Below are positions 1-6,524 of a stretch of 9,276 nucleotides of DNA, in pieces. The position numbers were made by a program, and so were the translations under genes. The DNA comes from Candidatus Limnocylindrales bacterium. GTDB taxonomy: Bacteria; Chloroflexota; Limnocylindria; Limnocylindrales; CSP1-4. The notes beneath the pieces were generated by a model. It did no database searches, was not told the origin of the DNA, and worked only from the letters and a program-made list of their open reading frames with translations. Numbering within the stretch: position 1 is the stretch's first letter; each line of letters starts with the position of its first letter. The stretch is taken from contig JAUSJS010000102.1 in NCBI GenBank assembly GCA_030647575.1, forward strand, positions 1 through 9,276, read 5' to 3'.

Positions 1-2803
1 GGATTTCGGCGGGCGTGGAGCCGTCGGCCGGGAAGGTGGCCACGCCGACCGAGGCACTCACGGCACCGTCCGTCGCAAGGACTGCCTGCCGAGCTCGTTC
101 GGCCGCCAGCAGCGCGCCGGTTCCGTCGGTATGCGGCAGGAGGAAGGCGAACTCGTCACCGCCATACCGGAACACCAGGTCCGTGTCGCGCCCGGCGCGG
201 ACGAGCCCTGCCGCGATGCTGCGCAGGACCTCGTCCCCGGCCTGGTGGCCTCGGCTGTTGTTGACATCGCGGAAATCGTCGAGGTCGAGCATGATCAGGC
301 TGAACGAAGCGCCTTCGCGGACAAACCGTTCCAGCCACTCCTCGAAGGTCGCGTGATTGAGCAGCCCGGTCAGCCCATCCGTGCGGGCGCGTACCTGGAC
401 CGCCTGGAAGACCTCGGCGTTCTGGAGCGCAATGGAGACCTGGGCGGCGAAAAGCTGGACCAACTCGAACTCGTCGAACGAGAACGTATTGCCGATGCCG
501 AGGCGCTCGATCGTCAGCACGCCGACCGCTCCGCCGCGGCTGCGCAGCGGGACCACGATCAGGCTGCCGTCGTTCGGCACGTCGTCACGGCGGTTGACCC
601 GCGGGTCGTCGCGTTCGTCGCGGATGTAGACCGGCTCGTCGTGCTGCACGACCCAGGTCGCCACCCCGGTCTCACCAGGCGCCCAGGGTTCCATGAAGAA
701 CGCTTCGTGCGACCCTCGAGCGGTCCGCGGCGTGAGCCGACCGGTGACCGGGTCGACGACCTCGATCGCGATGTTGTCGCAGGCGATCAGGCCGCCCAGC
801 CGCTCGGTGATGCTCTCGAGCACCGCTTTGGCGTCGAGCGTGGTGAGGAGCGATTCGGTGATCTGGAGGAGCTCACGCTGGCTTCGAAGCTGGCGCTCGA
901 GGGCCAGGCTCTGGTGGCGCAGCCGTTCGGTCGTGTCCGCGTTGGCCATCGCTTGCGCCGCGAAGCTCGCATAGATCACCAGCAGCCGCAGGTCGTCGTC
1001 GCTGAAGCGATTGAGGCCGAGCTTCGAAAGAACCAGCACCCCCAGGACCTGATCGTCGAAGAGCATCGGGGCCAGGAGCATCGATTCGTCGAGATCTTCC
1101 TCGGTGCCCGGGATCGTGTTGACCCGGGGATCGGCGGCCGCATCGCCCAGGTTCTGGGCGACCCTGTTGGCGGCGACCCACCCGGTGATCCCCTCGCCGA
1201 TGGTCACCCGCAGCTGGTCGGGTGTCTCATCAATGTATTCGCCGACCTGGCCCTGCATGGCGACCGGCATCAGCTCCTGGCCGACCAGCCGGTAGACCCG
1301 CGCGTTGTGGTAGTCGATCAGCTGGCGCAGCTCGGTGGCGATGGCCATCCCGATCTCGGTCACGCTCGAGAGACGATTGAGCCGGACACCCAACTGCTGG
1401 ATCGATTGGAGCTGCGCCGCCCACGTCGCCATCCGTTCGTAGTCCTGGGCTGCCCGGATGGCCACCCCCGCCTGGGTCGCCAGGGCTTCGACGGTCTCCA
1501 GCTCGGCCTCTGTCCATGGGTGTGGGCGGTCGTGGTAGATGTTGAGCAGGCCCAGAACGCTCCCACCGTCTATCAGCGGCGCCGTGCACAGCGTGTCGAA
1601 CCCCTCCTGGACCACGGCGGCGCGCATATCGGCCCCGCGCGGGTCGTCGCGATAGCCGACGGAGAAGAGCGGCCGCCGAGCGGCCACGGCGGCCGCTGGC
1701 AGCGACCGAGCCGGGAACTCCCGGACGCTTTTGAGGTACTCGGCTGAGAGGCCACGGCTGACCTCCGCCGTGATCCGCCCGTCCGGGTCCCGCAGAAGGA
1801 CGGCCGCGCCGTCACCCTCGAACAGGACCATCGCGTGGTCTACCAGCCCGGACAGGATGCGCTCCAGGTCCAGGCGGCCGCCGATGTCGCTCGCGACGCG
1901 ACGGAGGGCCTCTGCGCGGTGGCGCAGATGGGCGATCTCCTCCGCCCGGCCACTGGCTTCGACCAGCGCGGCGACGCCGTCGGCGACGACCCGGGCCGCC
2001 TCGAGATCCCGCTGGCCGAGCGATCCCGCACCCTCGCCGACGATCAGCAGCACGCCCCAGGGTCCATCCCCGCCCGGAATCGGGACGGCCAGCTCCGGTC
2101 GCCCGCCCGGGAGAACCGGCAGGGTGGCCTCGTCGAGTGGGCTGGTCAGCAGGGCACCCCGCTCGGCCCTGCGTTCCATGCCGCGCCCGCGGCGATCGCG
2201 CCCGTCGCCGGCATCGAGCGCTGCCCCGAGGATGCCGAATCGGCGGGGCAGGTCGGTCAGCCGAACGGACTCCGCGGGGTTGCTGGAGGCCACGGCGCAG
2301 GGCATCAGGCGATCGCCACGGACCGCCCAGATCGCGACGAGGTGGTGACCGTAGGCGTGCCGCACGGCCTGGGCGGCGGCCAGCAGCGGTTCGCCGGCCC
2401 GTTCGACGCCACTTCCGATACGCGCGATCGTCGAGGCGACCGCCAGGTCGAGGCGATGCCGCTCGGCGTCGAGCGGATCGGCCGTCGCGTCCTGCCCCTG
2501 CAGTCTGGCGTGGCCCCCGGCGTCCGCGGGGCCGCCATGCGCCGCGGGTCTGCGCGCATTGGCCGTTCCCGCGCCGCCCGCCTGGGCCACGCCGATGGTC
2601 GGATGCGGCTTGGCCGCCGCCAGGAACCGCTGCAGGTCACCCAGGCGGTAGCGCCGATCGCCTCGGGCGTTGATCCGGAAATAGCGCAGCCGACCGGCAT
2701 CGCTCCAGGTTCGGATCGTGTTGGGGTGCACGCCTAGCAGCCTGGCGGCCTTGGTGACCGACAGGGTCGCGTCGACGGGTCGTGACTGAAGGCTATTCGG
2801 CAT
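1..2803 (-). CDS. MerR-type HTH, multi-GAF, GGDEF diguanylate cyclase (3' end off window)
   Basis: Predicted one-component regulator that makes cyclic di-GMP from GTP; 934 codons are visible and the frame runs off the left edge without a stop. Reading from the ATG, residues 14-64 form a MerR/excisionase-type helix-turn-helix (TKAARLLGVHPNTIRTWSDAGRL, then a GDRRYRLGDL wing). Four GAF-like sensor domains follow at about 117-281 (most divergent), 297-445, 464-620 and 645-795. GGDEF starts near residue 805 (DGLTGLLNH). The signature RYGGDEF is intact at 881-885, and an RxxD inhibitory site (RDTD) lies five residues before it, so the cyclase looks active and product-inhibited. There is no transmembrane segment, so it is likely cytosolic. 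The last ~30 residues of GGDEF, and anything after it, lie outside the window. The start is supported by the HTH beginning near residue 14 and a promoter-like sequence 35-62 bases upstream; no clear Shine-Dalgarno is seen. The domain calls are strong; the ligands and DNA targets are unknown. Confidence 0.93.
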   Translation of the reverse strand, partial: MPNSLQSRPVDATLSVTKAARLLGVHPNTIRTWSDAGRLRYFRINARGDRRYRLGDLQRFLAAAKPHPTIGVAQAGGAGTANARRPAAHGGPADAGGHARLQGQDATADPLDAERHRLDLAVASTIARIGSGVERAGEPLLAAAQAVRHAYGHHLVAIWAVRGDRLMPCAVASSNPAESVRLTDLPRRFGILGAALDAGDGRDRRGRGMERRAERGALLTSPLDEATLPVLPGGRPELAVPIPGGDGPWGVLLIVGEGAGSLGQRDLEAARVVADGVAALVEASGRAEEIAHLRHRAEALRRVASDIGGRLDLERILSGLVDHAMVLFEGDGAAVLLRDPDGRITAEVSRGLSAEYLKSVREFPARSLPAAAVAARRPLFSVGYRDDPRGADMRAAVVQEGFDTLCTAPLIDGGSVLGLLNIYHDRPHPWTEAELETVEALATQAGVAIRAAQDYERMATWAAQLQSIQQLGVRLNRLSSVTEIGMAIATELRQLIDYHNARVYRLVGQELMPVAMQGQVGEYIDETPDQLRVTIGEGITGWVAANRVAQNLGDAAADPRVNTIPGTEEDLDESMLLAPMLFDDQVLGVLVLSKLGLNRFSDDDLRLLVIYASFAAQAMANADTTERLRHQSLALERQLRSQRELLQITESLLTTLDAKAVLESITERLGGLIACDNIAIEVVDPVTGRLTPRTARGSHEAFFMEPWAPGETGVATWVVQHDEPVYIRDERDDPRVNRRDDVPNDGSLIVVPLRSRGGAVGVLTIERLGIGNTFSFDEFELVQLFAAQVSIALQNAEVFQAVQVRARTDGLTGLLNHATFEEWLERFVREGASFSLIMLDLDDFRDVNNSRGHQAGDEVLRSIAAGLVRAGRDTDLVFRYGGDEFAFLLPHTDGTGALLAAERARQAVLATDGAVSASVGVATFPADGSTPAEI

Positions 2804-2837
2804 CGCCCACTGGAGGAAATGTGAACTCGACGGGCCG

Positions 2838-2865
2838 AGCCTACCAAGCTCACAGTTCTTGCCAA
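2838..2865 (-). promoter_or_regulatory. Candidate promoter of the MerR-GAF-GGDEF gene
   Basis: On the minus strand TTGGCA (2865-2860) is followed after 16 bases by TAGGCT (2843-2838), preceded by TG one base away (TGGTAGGCT, an extended -10). The expected start of transcription lies near 2831, giving a leader of about 28 bases before the ATG at 2803. This 83-base gap otherwise holds no gene. The call rests on motif match and position only. Confidence 0.5.
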
Positions 2866-2886
2866 TAGGACGATGGTCCGGCCTCG

Positions 2887-3144
2887 TCAGGCGCCGCGAC
2901 GACCCGTCATCCGAACGTAGACGACGGTGAGCATCAGCGCGCCGAGTCCGATCGCGACCACGGCCAGCAAGGCGAAGAGCGGATCGCCGACCAGGCCCGG
3001 TCCCTGTCCGGAGCTGCGCGGGTCGCCCCCCGCTCCCGGACTTGGACTGGGCGAGGCGGCCAACACCGGTATGGCCAGGGTCAACCAGGTGATCGTGGCG
3101 AACAGCGCGCGGTGGACCGCTCCGGCGGGCGTACGGCGTCTCAC
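2887..3144 (-). CDS. Small membrane protein with two hydrophobic segments, unknown function
   Basis: An 85-residue protein I do not recognise. A basic N-terminus (MRRRT) and a hydrophobic stretch at residues 13-30 ending VLAAS look like a signal peptide or a first membrane anchor. Residues 31-50 are a Pro/Ser/Gly-rich linker (SPSPSPG). Residues 55-77 form a second membrane helix, followed by a short basic tail (RMTGRRGA). The predicted topology is therefore an extracytoplasmic linker with the C-terminus inside. The GTG start overlaps the TGA stop of the upstream GIDE-like gene (GTGA, 3141-3144), which implies translational coupling and probably a shared membrane role. The competing plus-strand frame lacks such ordered features. 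Existence is fairly sure; function is unknown. Confidence 0.75.
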   Translation of the reverse strand: MRRRTPAGAVHRALFATITWLTLAIPVLAASPSPSPGAGGDPRSSGQGPGLVGDPLFALLAVVAIGLGALMLTVVYVRMTGRRGA

Positions 3145-3854
3145 GACAGCGCCTCGAGCAGGGTCCAGACGAGCCCGAGGGCGACCAGGGCGAGGCCCGC
3201 GACCAAGGTCGCGGCCGGCAGGACGGGTCGGCGCAGGTCGCCTTCGGCCAGCACGCGCATGGCGTCCGATCGCTCCATCGTGGCGAGAATCAGCGGGCGA
3301 CCGAGCCCCGCCGATATCCTGGCCGTCCCCACGGCGTCGAGTCCGGGCACGCCGACGACGATCGCGTGCTCCACGGAGGAGACCTGCTCGATTCGAAGCC
3401 GGACGGGCGTTCCCGGATCGGTGCCGGCAGGAACGCGGTCGGCGACATCGGCGGCCGTGCCCTCCGATTCGCGCACGACGACGACAAGACCGGCGTCGAG
3501 CGCCTGGTCGTCGATCGCGATCGAGTCGAGGCCCTCGCGAAGCTCGAACGGGACCCGTTCCCGGCGATCGTCGAGATCGATCCAGGCCGACCCGCGGCGG
3601 AGCTGCAGGCGGGTGCGCCGGAAGACGAGCGGTCGGTGGGCGTCATCCTCGAAGTCCGCCTCCGAGTCGACCCGGCCCTCCACCCGCACATAGCGAGGCG
3701 GATCGCCGGCCAGCGTCCGGGCTTCGGCGATGCTCACCTCGGGCGTCGAGGCGAGCAGCCGCCCAACCCGATAACGCGGACCGAACGAGCGCACGACGAG
3801 GAACCCGGTCGCAAGCACCACGAGGCCCGCGGCCAATGGGATCAGGGGAGACAC
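3141..3854 (-). CDS. GIDE/MULAN-like two-TM membrane protein
   Basis: A 237-residue membrane protein. Helices at about residues 4-22 and 211-233 flank a soluble beta-rich core. The core begins with a TPEVSIAEARTLAGDPPRYVRVEGRVDSE-like segment (37-64) and continues through a Pro-Leu-Val-Phe-Arg strand, a WIDLDDR turn and a late acidic strand. This layout and the opening motif resemble the GIDE (MULAN/MAPL-type) domain. Bacterial members lack the eukaryotic RING finger, as this one does, so ubiquitin ligase activity is not implied. I chose the GTG at 3854 over the longer GTG at 3908 because TATCAT lies seven bases upstream of it, matching other starts in this window, and because the 18 extra residues are not membrane-like. 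The gene overlaps the next gene by four bases. Family membership is moderately sure; the cellular role is unknown. Confidence 0.72.
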   Translation of the reverse strand: MSPLIPLAAGLVVLATGFLVVRSFGPRYRVGRLLASTPEVSIAEARTLAGDPPRYVRVEGRVDSEADFEDDAHRPLVFRRTRLQLRRGSAWIDLDDRRERVPFELREGLDSIAIDDQALDAGLVVVVRESEGTAADVADRVPAGTDPGTPVRLRIEQVSSVEHAIVVGVPGLDAVGTARISAGLGRPLILATMERSDAMRVLAEGDLRRPVLPAATLVAGLALVALGLVWTLLEALS

Positions 3855-3861
3855 CGCGGCG

Positions 3862-3867
3862 ATGATA
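3862..3867 (-). promoter_or_regulatory. -10-like TATCAT directly upstream of the GIDE-like gene
   Basis: TATCAT (five of six matches to the -10 consensus) ends seven bases before the GTG at 3854. Transcription would then start at or next to the start codon, giving a leaderless mRNA. No convincing -35 is seen. It supports the shorter start of the GIDE-like gene. Confidence 0.4.
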
Positions 3868-3937
3868 CGCGCCGGACACGGAAGGGCCCGAAGGAACCGT
3901 ACGGACACATGGGCGTTGAGGCGATCGCGGCCATTAG

Positions 3938-3972
3938 TATCGTTGGGCCCCTCCGGGCTGGGTCCAACGATA
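3938..3972. repeat. 13-bp inverted repeat, hairpin or operator
   Basis: TATCGTTGGGCCC (3938-3950) and GGGTCCAACGATA (3960-3972) pair over 13 positions with one G-T wobble, leaving a nine-base loop. There is no T-run on either side, so it is not a classical intrinsic terminator. It lies between two co-oriented minus-strand genes and overlaps the -10 of a promoter-like sequence, so operator, 5' mRNA hairpin and U-less terminator are all possible. Confidence 0.7.
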
Positions 3973-3996
3973 GGCGGGCCGATGTGACCGGGTCAA
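3967..3996 (-). promoter_or_regulatory. Second candidate promoter for the GIDE-like cassette
   Basis: On the minus strand TTGACC (3996-3991) is followed after 18 bases by TATCGT (3972-3967). The -10 is the outer end of the 13-bp inverted repeat, so the transcript would begin inside it and have a leader of about 105 bases before the GTG at 3854. The remainder of the gap up to 4063 holds no gene I can support. Confidence 0.35.
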
Positions 3997-4063
3997 TCGC
4001 GACCGTCCACCAATGCGGGCCCGATCCGCCGAGTTATCCACTGCCCGTCCACAGACGGCGAGC

Positions 4064-4636
4064 TCAGCTGCTGTTGCGCCCGGTAGCGGGATCGAGGGCG
4101 CTCACCTGGCCGCCGAATCCGGTCAGCACCAGCCGACCACCGACCAGCTCCGCCGCGGTGACGACGTCGGAGTGGGCCACGCGCCAGGCGACCGTCCCGT
4201 CCGGCTCGATCGCGAAGGTCTCGAGCTCCGCCTGGACGATCACATGCGCCAGCCGCGAGGAGCCGAGCAGGGCGATGATCGGGGTAGCCGATCGATGCTC
4301 CCAGCGCGCGTCGCCGGTTTCGACCGCGAGCCCGAACGTGTGGAACCCGTAGGCGACCACGAAGAGTCCGACCGAGTCCCAGTGGAGCGCCCGCGGCTCA
4401 TCGTGGATGACGGATGCGAACCTGGCGGTCCAGGCGCCGCGTGGACCCTCCAGGCGCAGCTCCGCGCGGCAGAGCGGCTCCGGGTCCAGCGCGACTCGCG
4501 AACCGAGGTCGACCAGATTCCCGCCGACCTCGGACAGGGCGAAGACTGCCGGGCCCGATCCGCTCCCGCCCCAGCGCCACCGCGCCCGCAGCCCGCCCGG
4601 GTAGGCGATGGTGCTGTTGCCCGGTTCGGCAGGCAC
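4064..4636 (-). CDS. PQQ-like beta-propeller repeat protein, unknown function
   Basis: About 190 residues from the GTG at 4636. The C-terminal half has alternating short beta strands of the PQQ/WD-like propeller type: a FVVAYGFHTFGLAVETGDARWEH segment, then HVIVQAELETFAIEPDGTVAWRV, then GGRLVLTGFGGQVSALDPATG. Each pairs a hydrophobic strand with an 'xxDGTVxW' or 'ALDPATG' turn typical of quinoprotein-like repeats. Only two to three blades are visible, too few for a closed propeller, so it may be a fragmentary fold or act as an oligomer. No signal peptide or membrane segment is seen. The gene begins 19 bases after the stop of the YbaK-type gene and is probably co-transcribed with it. No Shine-Dalgarno fixes the start; the ATG at 4693, overlapping the upstream gene by 38 bases, is an alternative. 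Function is not recognised. Confidence 0.68.
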   Translation of the reverse strand: MPAEPGNSTIAYPGGLRARWRWGGSGSGPAVFALSEVGGNLVDLGSRVALDPEPLCRAELRLEGPRGAWTARFASVIHDEPRALHWDSVGLFVVAYGFHTFGLAVETGDARWEHRSATPIIALLGSSRLAHVIVQAELETFAIEPDGTVAWRVAHSDVVTAAELVGGRLVLTGFGGQVSALDPATGRNSS

Positions 4637-4655
4637 GCGAGATGAGGCCGGACGG

Positions 4656-5285
4656 TCAGGGGCGGGCGTTGGTTGTTGCCACCGCGCCGCCATCCGCTGC
4701 GGAGTCGCCCTCGGTGGGATCCAGGTCACGCGAGTCGGCGGGACGGGTCGGTAGGCCGACCGCCTCGCGTTCGCGGTCGGCGGCCGGGCGCTCCTCGGTG
4801 ATCGGCGCGACGGTCGCGTTGGCAAGCGCCCGCAGCGTGCCTGGCGGGACGGGGAAGACCGCGGTCGGGAGCCCGGCGGCCGCCCAGACGATCGGGTAGC
4901 GGCCCAGGTCAGGGTCCATGATCACCCGAACTTGTCGGCTGTGGCCGATCGGCGCGATGCCGCCGATGGAGAAGCCGGTCAGCTCGTGAGCCTCGCGGGC
5001 GGTCGCCCGGCGGACGTCGGACGCACCAGCCACCGCGGCCAGGCGAGCCAGATCCACCCGGTTGGGCCCGGAGACCAGGCAGAGCAGCGGTTCCGGCCCG
5101 TCGTCGGAGGGGACCACGAAGACCAGCGACTTCACGATCTGTCCGAGCTCCGCACCCAGCGCGGCCGCGGCTTCGGCGGCGGTGTGGGTGGACTCCTCGA
5201 AGCGGGTCACCTCGATGGTCACGCCCTTGCGGGCAGCCGCATCGAGGACGCGCTGGATCGAGGGGTGGGAAGATTCGTCGGGCAC
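4656..5285 (-). CDS. YbaK/EbsC-family aminoacyl-tRNA deacylase
   Basis: A 209-residue protein whose first ~160 residues match the YbaK/ProX deacylase fold. These enzymes hydrolyse wrongly charged tRNAs (such as Cys- or Ala-tRNA-Pro) in the cytosol and so edit translation errors. The catalytic lysine motif IVKSL is at residues 50-54 (K52). CLVSGPNRVDLARLA follows at 69-83, and the signature GFSIGGIAPIGH is at 104-115. Residues ~165-209 form an acidic, low-complexity tail (EERPAADRERE...) not typical of the family, which usually ends near 160. The GTG start lies six bases after a TAGACT element on the minus strand, suggesting a leaderless mRNA. The gene diverges from the thiamine pyrophosphokinase gene. 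The family is sure; the substrate tRNA cannot be told from sequence. Confidence 0.93.
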   Translation of the reverse strand: MPDESSHPSIQRVLDAAARKGVTIEVTRFEESTHTAAEAAAALGAELGQIVKSLVFVVPSDDGPEPLLCLVSGPNRVDLARLAAVAGASDVRRATAREAHELTGFSIGGIAPIGHSRQVRVIMDPDLGRYPIVWAAAGLPTAVFPVPPGTLRALANATVAPITEERPAADREREAVGLPTRPADSRDLDPTEGDSAADGGAVATTNARP

Positions 5286-5291
5286 GGCCGG

Positions 5292-5300
5292 AGTCTAGCA
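5292..5300 (-). promoter_or_regulatory. Extended -10 of the YbaK-type gene (leaderless)
   Basis: TGCTAGACT on the minus strand is an extended -10 (TGnTAnnnT). Its last base is six bases before the GTG at 5285, so the transcript should begin at the start codon. No clear -35 is visible. The nine bases resemble the element before the peroxiredoxin gene (TGCTAGGCT, same six-base spacing). Confidence 0.55.
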
Positions 5301-5339
5301 TCGGCCCGCTGGGCTGGGCCGTGGCACGGTAGCATCGGC
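5296..5339 (+). repeat. Direct repeat TAGCATCGGC x2 in a divergent intergenic region
   Basis: The ten bases TAGCATCGGC occur at 5296-5305 and 5330-5339, start points 34 bases apart. The region between is GC-rich. The first copy overlaps the -10 of the minus-strand deacylase gene, and the second contains the -10-like TAGCAT of the plus-strand gene. It may be a shared regulator site or simply two promoters with like sequence. Confidence 0.6.
5330..5335 (+). promoter_or_regulatory. -10-like TAGCAT upstream of thiamine pyrophosphokinase
   Basis: TAGCAT lies nine bases before the ATG at 5345, placing the likely transcript start within a few bases of the ATG. It lacks the TG extension and no -35 is evident, so this is weaker than the deacylase promoter. 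Confidence 0.4.
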
Positions 5340-5344
5340 GAATC

Positions 5345-6031
5345 ATGGACGCCCTCATCCTGGCCGACGGCGAGGCGCCGACTCGCGGCGAGCTCGACCT
5401 CGCCTGGCCGGGCTGGGACGCGAATCTCGGCCTGGTCATTGCCGCAGATGGCGGGGCCCGCCATGCGGCCCGCCTGGGGGTCGCCATCGATGCCTGGGTT
5501 GGCGACGGCGACTCGCTCGATGGCGACACGATGGCCGCGCTGCTTGCGGGTGCCGTGCCGATGGAACGGGCCAGCCCGTACAAGGACGAATCGGACACCG
5601 AGCTGGCGGTTCGGGCCGCCCTTCGCCGAGGCGCGGCGGGACTGGTCATCGTCGGGGGCCTGGGCGGGACGCGAATCGACCACGCCCTTGCCAACATCGG
5701 CCTGCTGGCGATGTCGGAGCTGGCGGGCAAGGCGGCCTCCCTGATCGACGCGCGGTCGCGGATCACCCTCGTGCGCGCGCCCGGCCCCGACGGCGCTCCC
5801 GTACGGCGTGCGCTGCCCGGTCGGGCGGGCGATCTCGTCTCGCTGCTGCCGATGGGCCCCGGGGTCGTCGGGGTCACGACCAGTGGGCTTGCCTATCCCC
5901 TCACCGACGAACCCTTGCCAGAAGGTCCGGCCCGTGGCCTCTCCAACGTGAGAACGGCGTCCGACGCTGCCGTGACCGTCAAGGGCGGCCTGATGCTGGT
6001 CGTGGAGTCCCCTGCTAGGCTTGATCCATGA
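5345..6031 (+). CDS. thiN: Thiamine pyrophosphokinase (thiamine diphosphokinase)
   Basis: A 228-residue cytosolic enzyme predicted to transfer pyrophosphate from ATP to thiamine, giving thiamine diphosphate. The catalytic half shows AADGGARH (33-40), the acidic metal-binding motif VGDGDSL (52-58), KDESDTELAVRAAL (80-93) and GGLGGTRIDHALANI (104-118). All are hallmark motifs of bacterial thiamine diphosphokinases. The C-terminal beta domain has GDLVSLLP, GVTTSGLAYPL, GLSN and a final GLMLVVES strand, which forms the thiamine-binding part of the dimer interface. The length is normal for the family. The ATG at 5345 immediately precedes the first strand (DALILADGE). The stop overlaps the next start as ATGA. 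No TPP riboswitch is seen upstream; the gap is only 59 bases. Neighbours are not thiamine genes, so it is likely a salvage enzyme at a scattered locus. Confidence 0.94.
   Translation: MDALILADGEAPTRGELDLAWPGWDANLGLVIAADGGARHAARLGVAIDAWVGDGDSLDGDTMAALLAGAVPMERASPYKDESDTELAVRAALRRGAAGLVIVGGLGGTRIDHALANIGLLAMSELAGKAASLIDARSRITLVRAPGPDGAPVRRALPGRAGDLVSLLPMGPGVVGVTTSGLAYPLTDEPLPEGPARGLSNVRTASDAAVTVKGGLMLVVESPARLDP
6013..6021 (+). promoter_or_regulatory. Extended -10 inside thiN, upstream of the peroxiredoxin gene
   Basis: TGCTAGGCT ends six bases before the ATG at 6028. It lies within the last codons of the thiamine pyrophosphokinase gene. A leaderless transcript of the peroxiredoxin gene alone would start here, in addition to read-through and ATGA coupling from upstream. 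Confidence 0.5.
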
Positions 6032-6510
6032 GCCTGCCTGCCGCCGGCGATCCCGCTCCCGAGGTCGCCCTCCCCGATGAGACCGGGACCATTCATCGCC
6101 TTTCGGATCAGCGCGGCCGCTGGACCATCCTCTACTTCTATCCGAAGGACGACACGCCCGGCTGCACCGTCGAGGCGTGCGAGTTTCGCGACCAGATCGA
6201 GACCATCCACGAGCGGGGAGCGGACGTCTGGGGGATCAGCCCGCAGGGTGCCGCCAGCAAGCGGGCCTTCCGAGAGAAGTTCGTGCTTCCGTTCACCCTC
6301 CTCGCGGATGAACGGCACGAGGTCGCCGAGGCCTACGGATCCTGGGTCGAGAAGGAGAACTACGGCCGCACGTACTGGGGCACCGCCCGCACGACGTTCC
6401 TGATCGCGCCGGATGGTCGCATCGCCAGGGTGTGGCCGAAGGTCAAGCCTGAAGGGCACGCCCGGGAGGTCCTCGCCGCCCTCGACGAGCTGGGGGCAGC
6501 CGTCGGGTGA
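6028..6510 (+). CDS. bcp: Peroxiredoxin of the Bcp/PrxQ type
   Basis: A 160-residue thiol peroxidase that reduces hydrogen peroxide and organic hydroperoxides in the cytosol, recycled by thioredoxin. The thioredoxin-like fold opens with GDPAPEVALPDETG (7-20) and a FYPKDDTPGCTVEACEFRD segment. It carries the peroxidatic cysteine C46 and the PrxQ-type resolving cysteine C51, five residues apart within one helix. The conserved arginine of the active site is R121 in GTARTTFLI. Length and motifs are standard for the family. The ATG overlaps the stop of the preceding gene by four bases, and a leaderless-type -10 sits just upstream. A 14-bp hairpin follows the stop by 14 bases and may end the transcript. 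Confidence 0.96.
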   Translation: MSLPAAGDPAPEVALPDETGTIHRLSDQRGRWTILYFYPKDDTPGCTVEACEFRDQIETIHERGADVWGISPQGAASKRAFREKFVLPFTLLADERHEVAEAYGSWVEKENYGRTYWGTARTTFLIAPDGRIARVWPKVKPEGHAREVLAALDELGAAVG

Positions 6511-6524
6511 TCGACGGGAATCAG

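Noticed and set aside
131..1747. Long open frame (538 codons) on the plus strand opposite the GGDEF gene
   Set aside because: Its translation is Arg/Asp/His-rich with no fold-like pattern, and the minus strand clearly encodes four GAF domains and GGDEF. It is a by-product of GC-rich codon use.
2812..2823. GGAGG followed by ATG-TGA on the plus strand (start-stop) and a 14-codon GTG frame
   Set aside because: Too short to support, antisense to the GGDEF leader, and expected by chance.
3855..3908. Longer GTG start (3908) for the GIDE-like protein
   Set aside because: The extra 18 residues do not extend the membrane helix, no ribosome site precedes it, and a TATCAT lies inside it just before the later GTG.
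4034..4042. TTATCCACT, eight of nine matches to a DnaA box, with a weaker GTCCACAG nearby
   Set aside because: A single near-match with no cluster, no AT-rich region and no dnaA/dnaN genes is not evidence of an origin.
4013..4645. 210-codon plus-strand frame
   Set aside because: The opposite strand has recognisable propeller-type strands, whereas this frame has only Arg/Pro/Gly-rich sequence.
5286..5344. TPP riboswitch upstream of thiN
   Set aside because: The 59-base gap is too short for the aptamer and lacks its conserved CUGAGA and related motifs.
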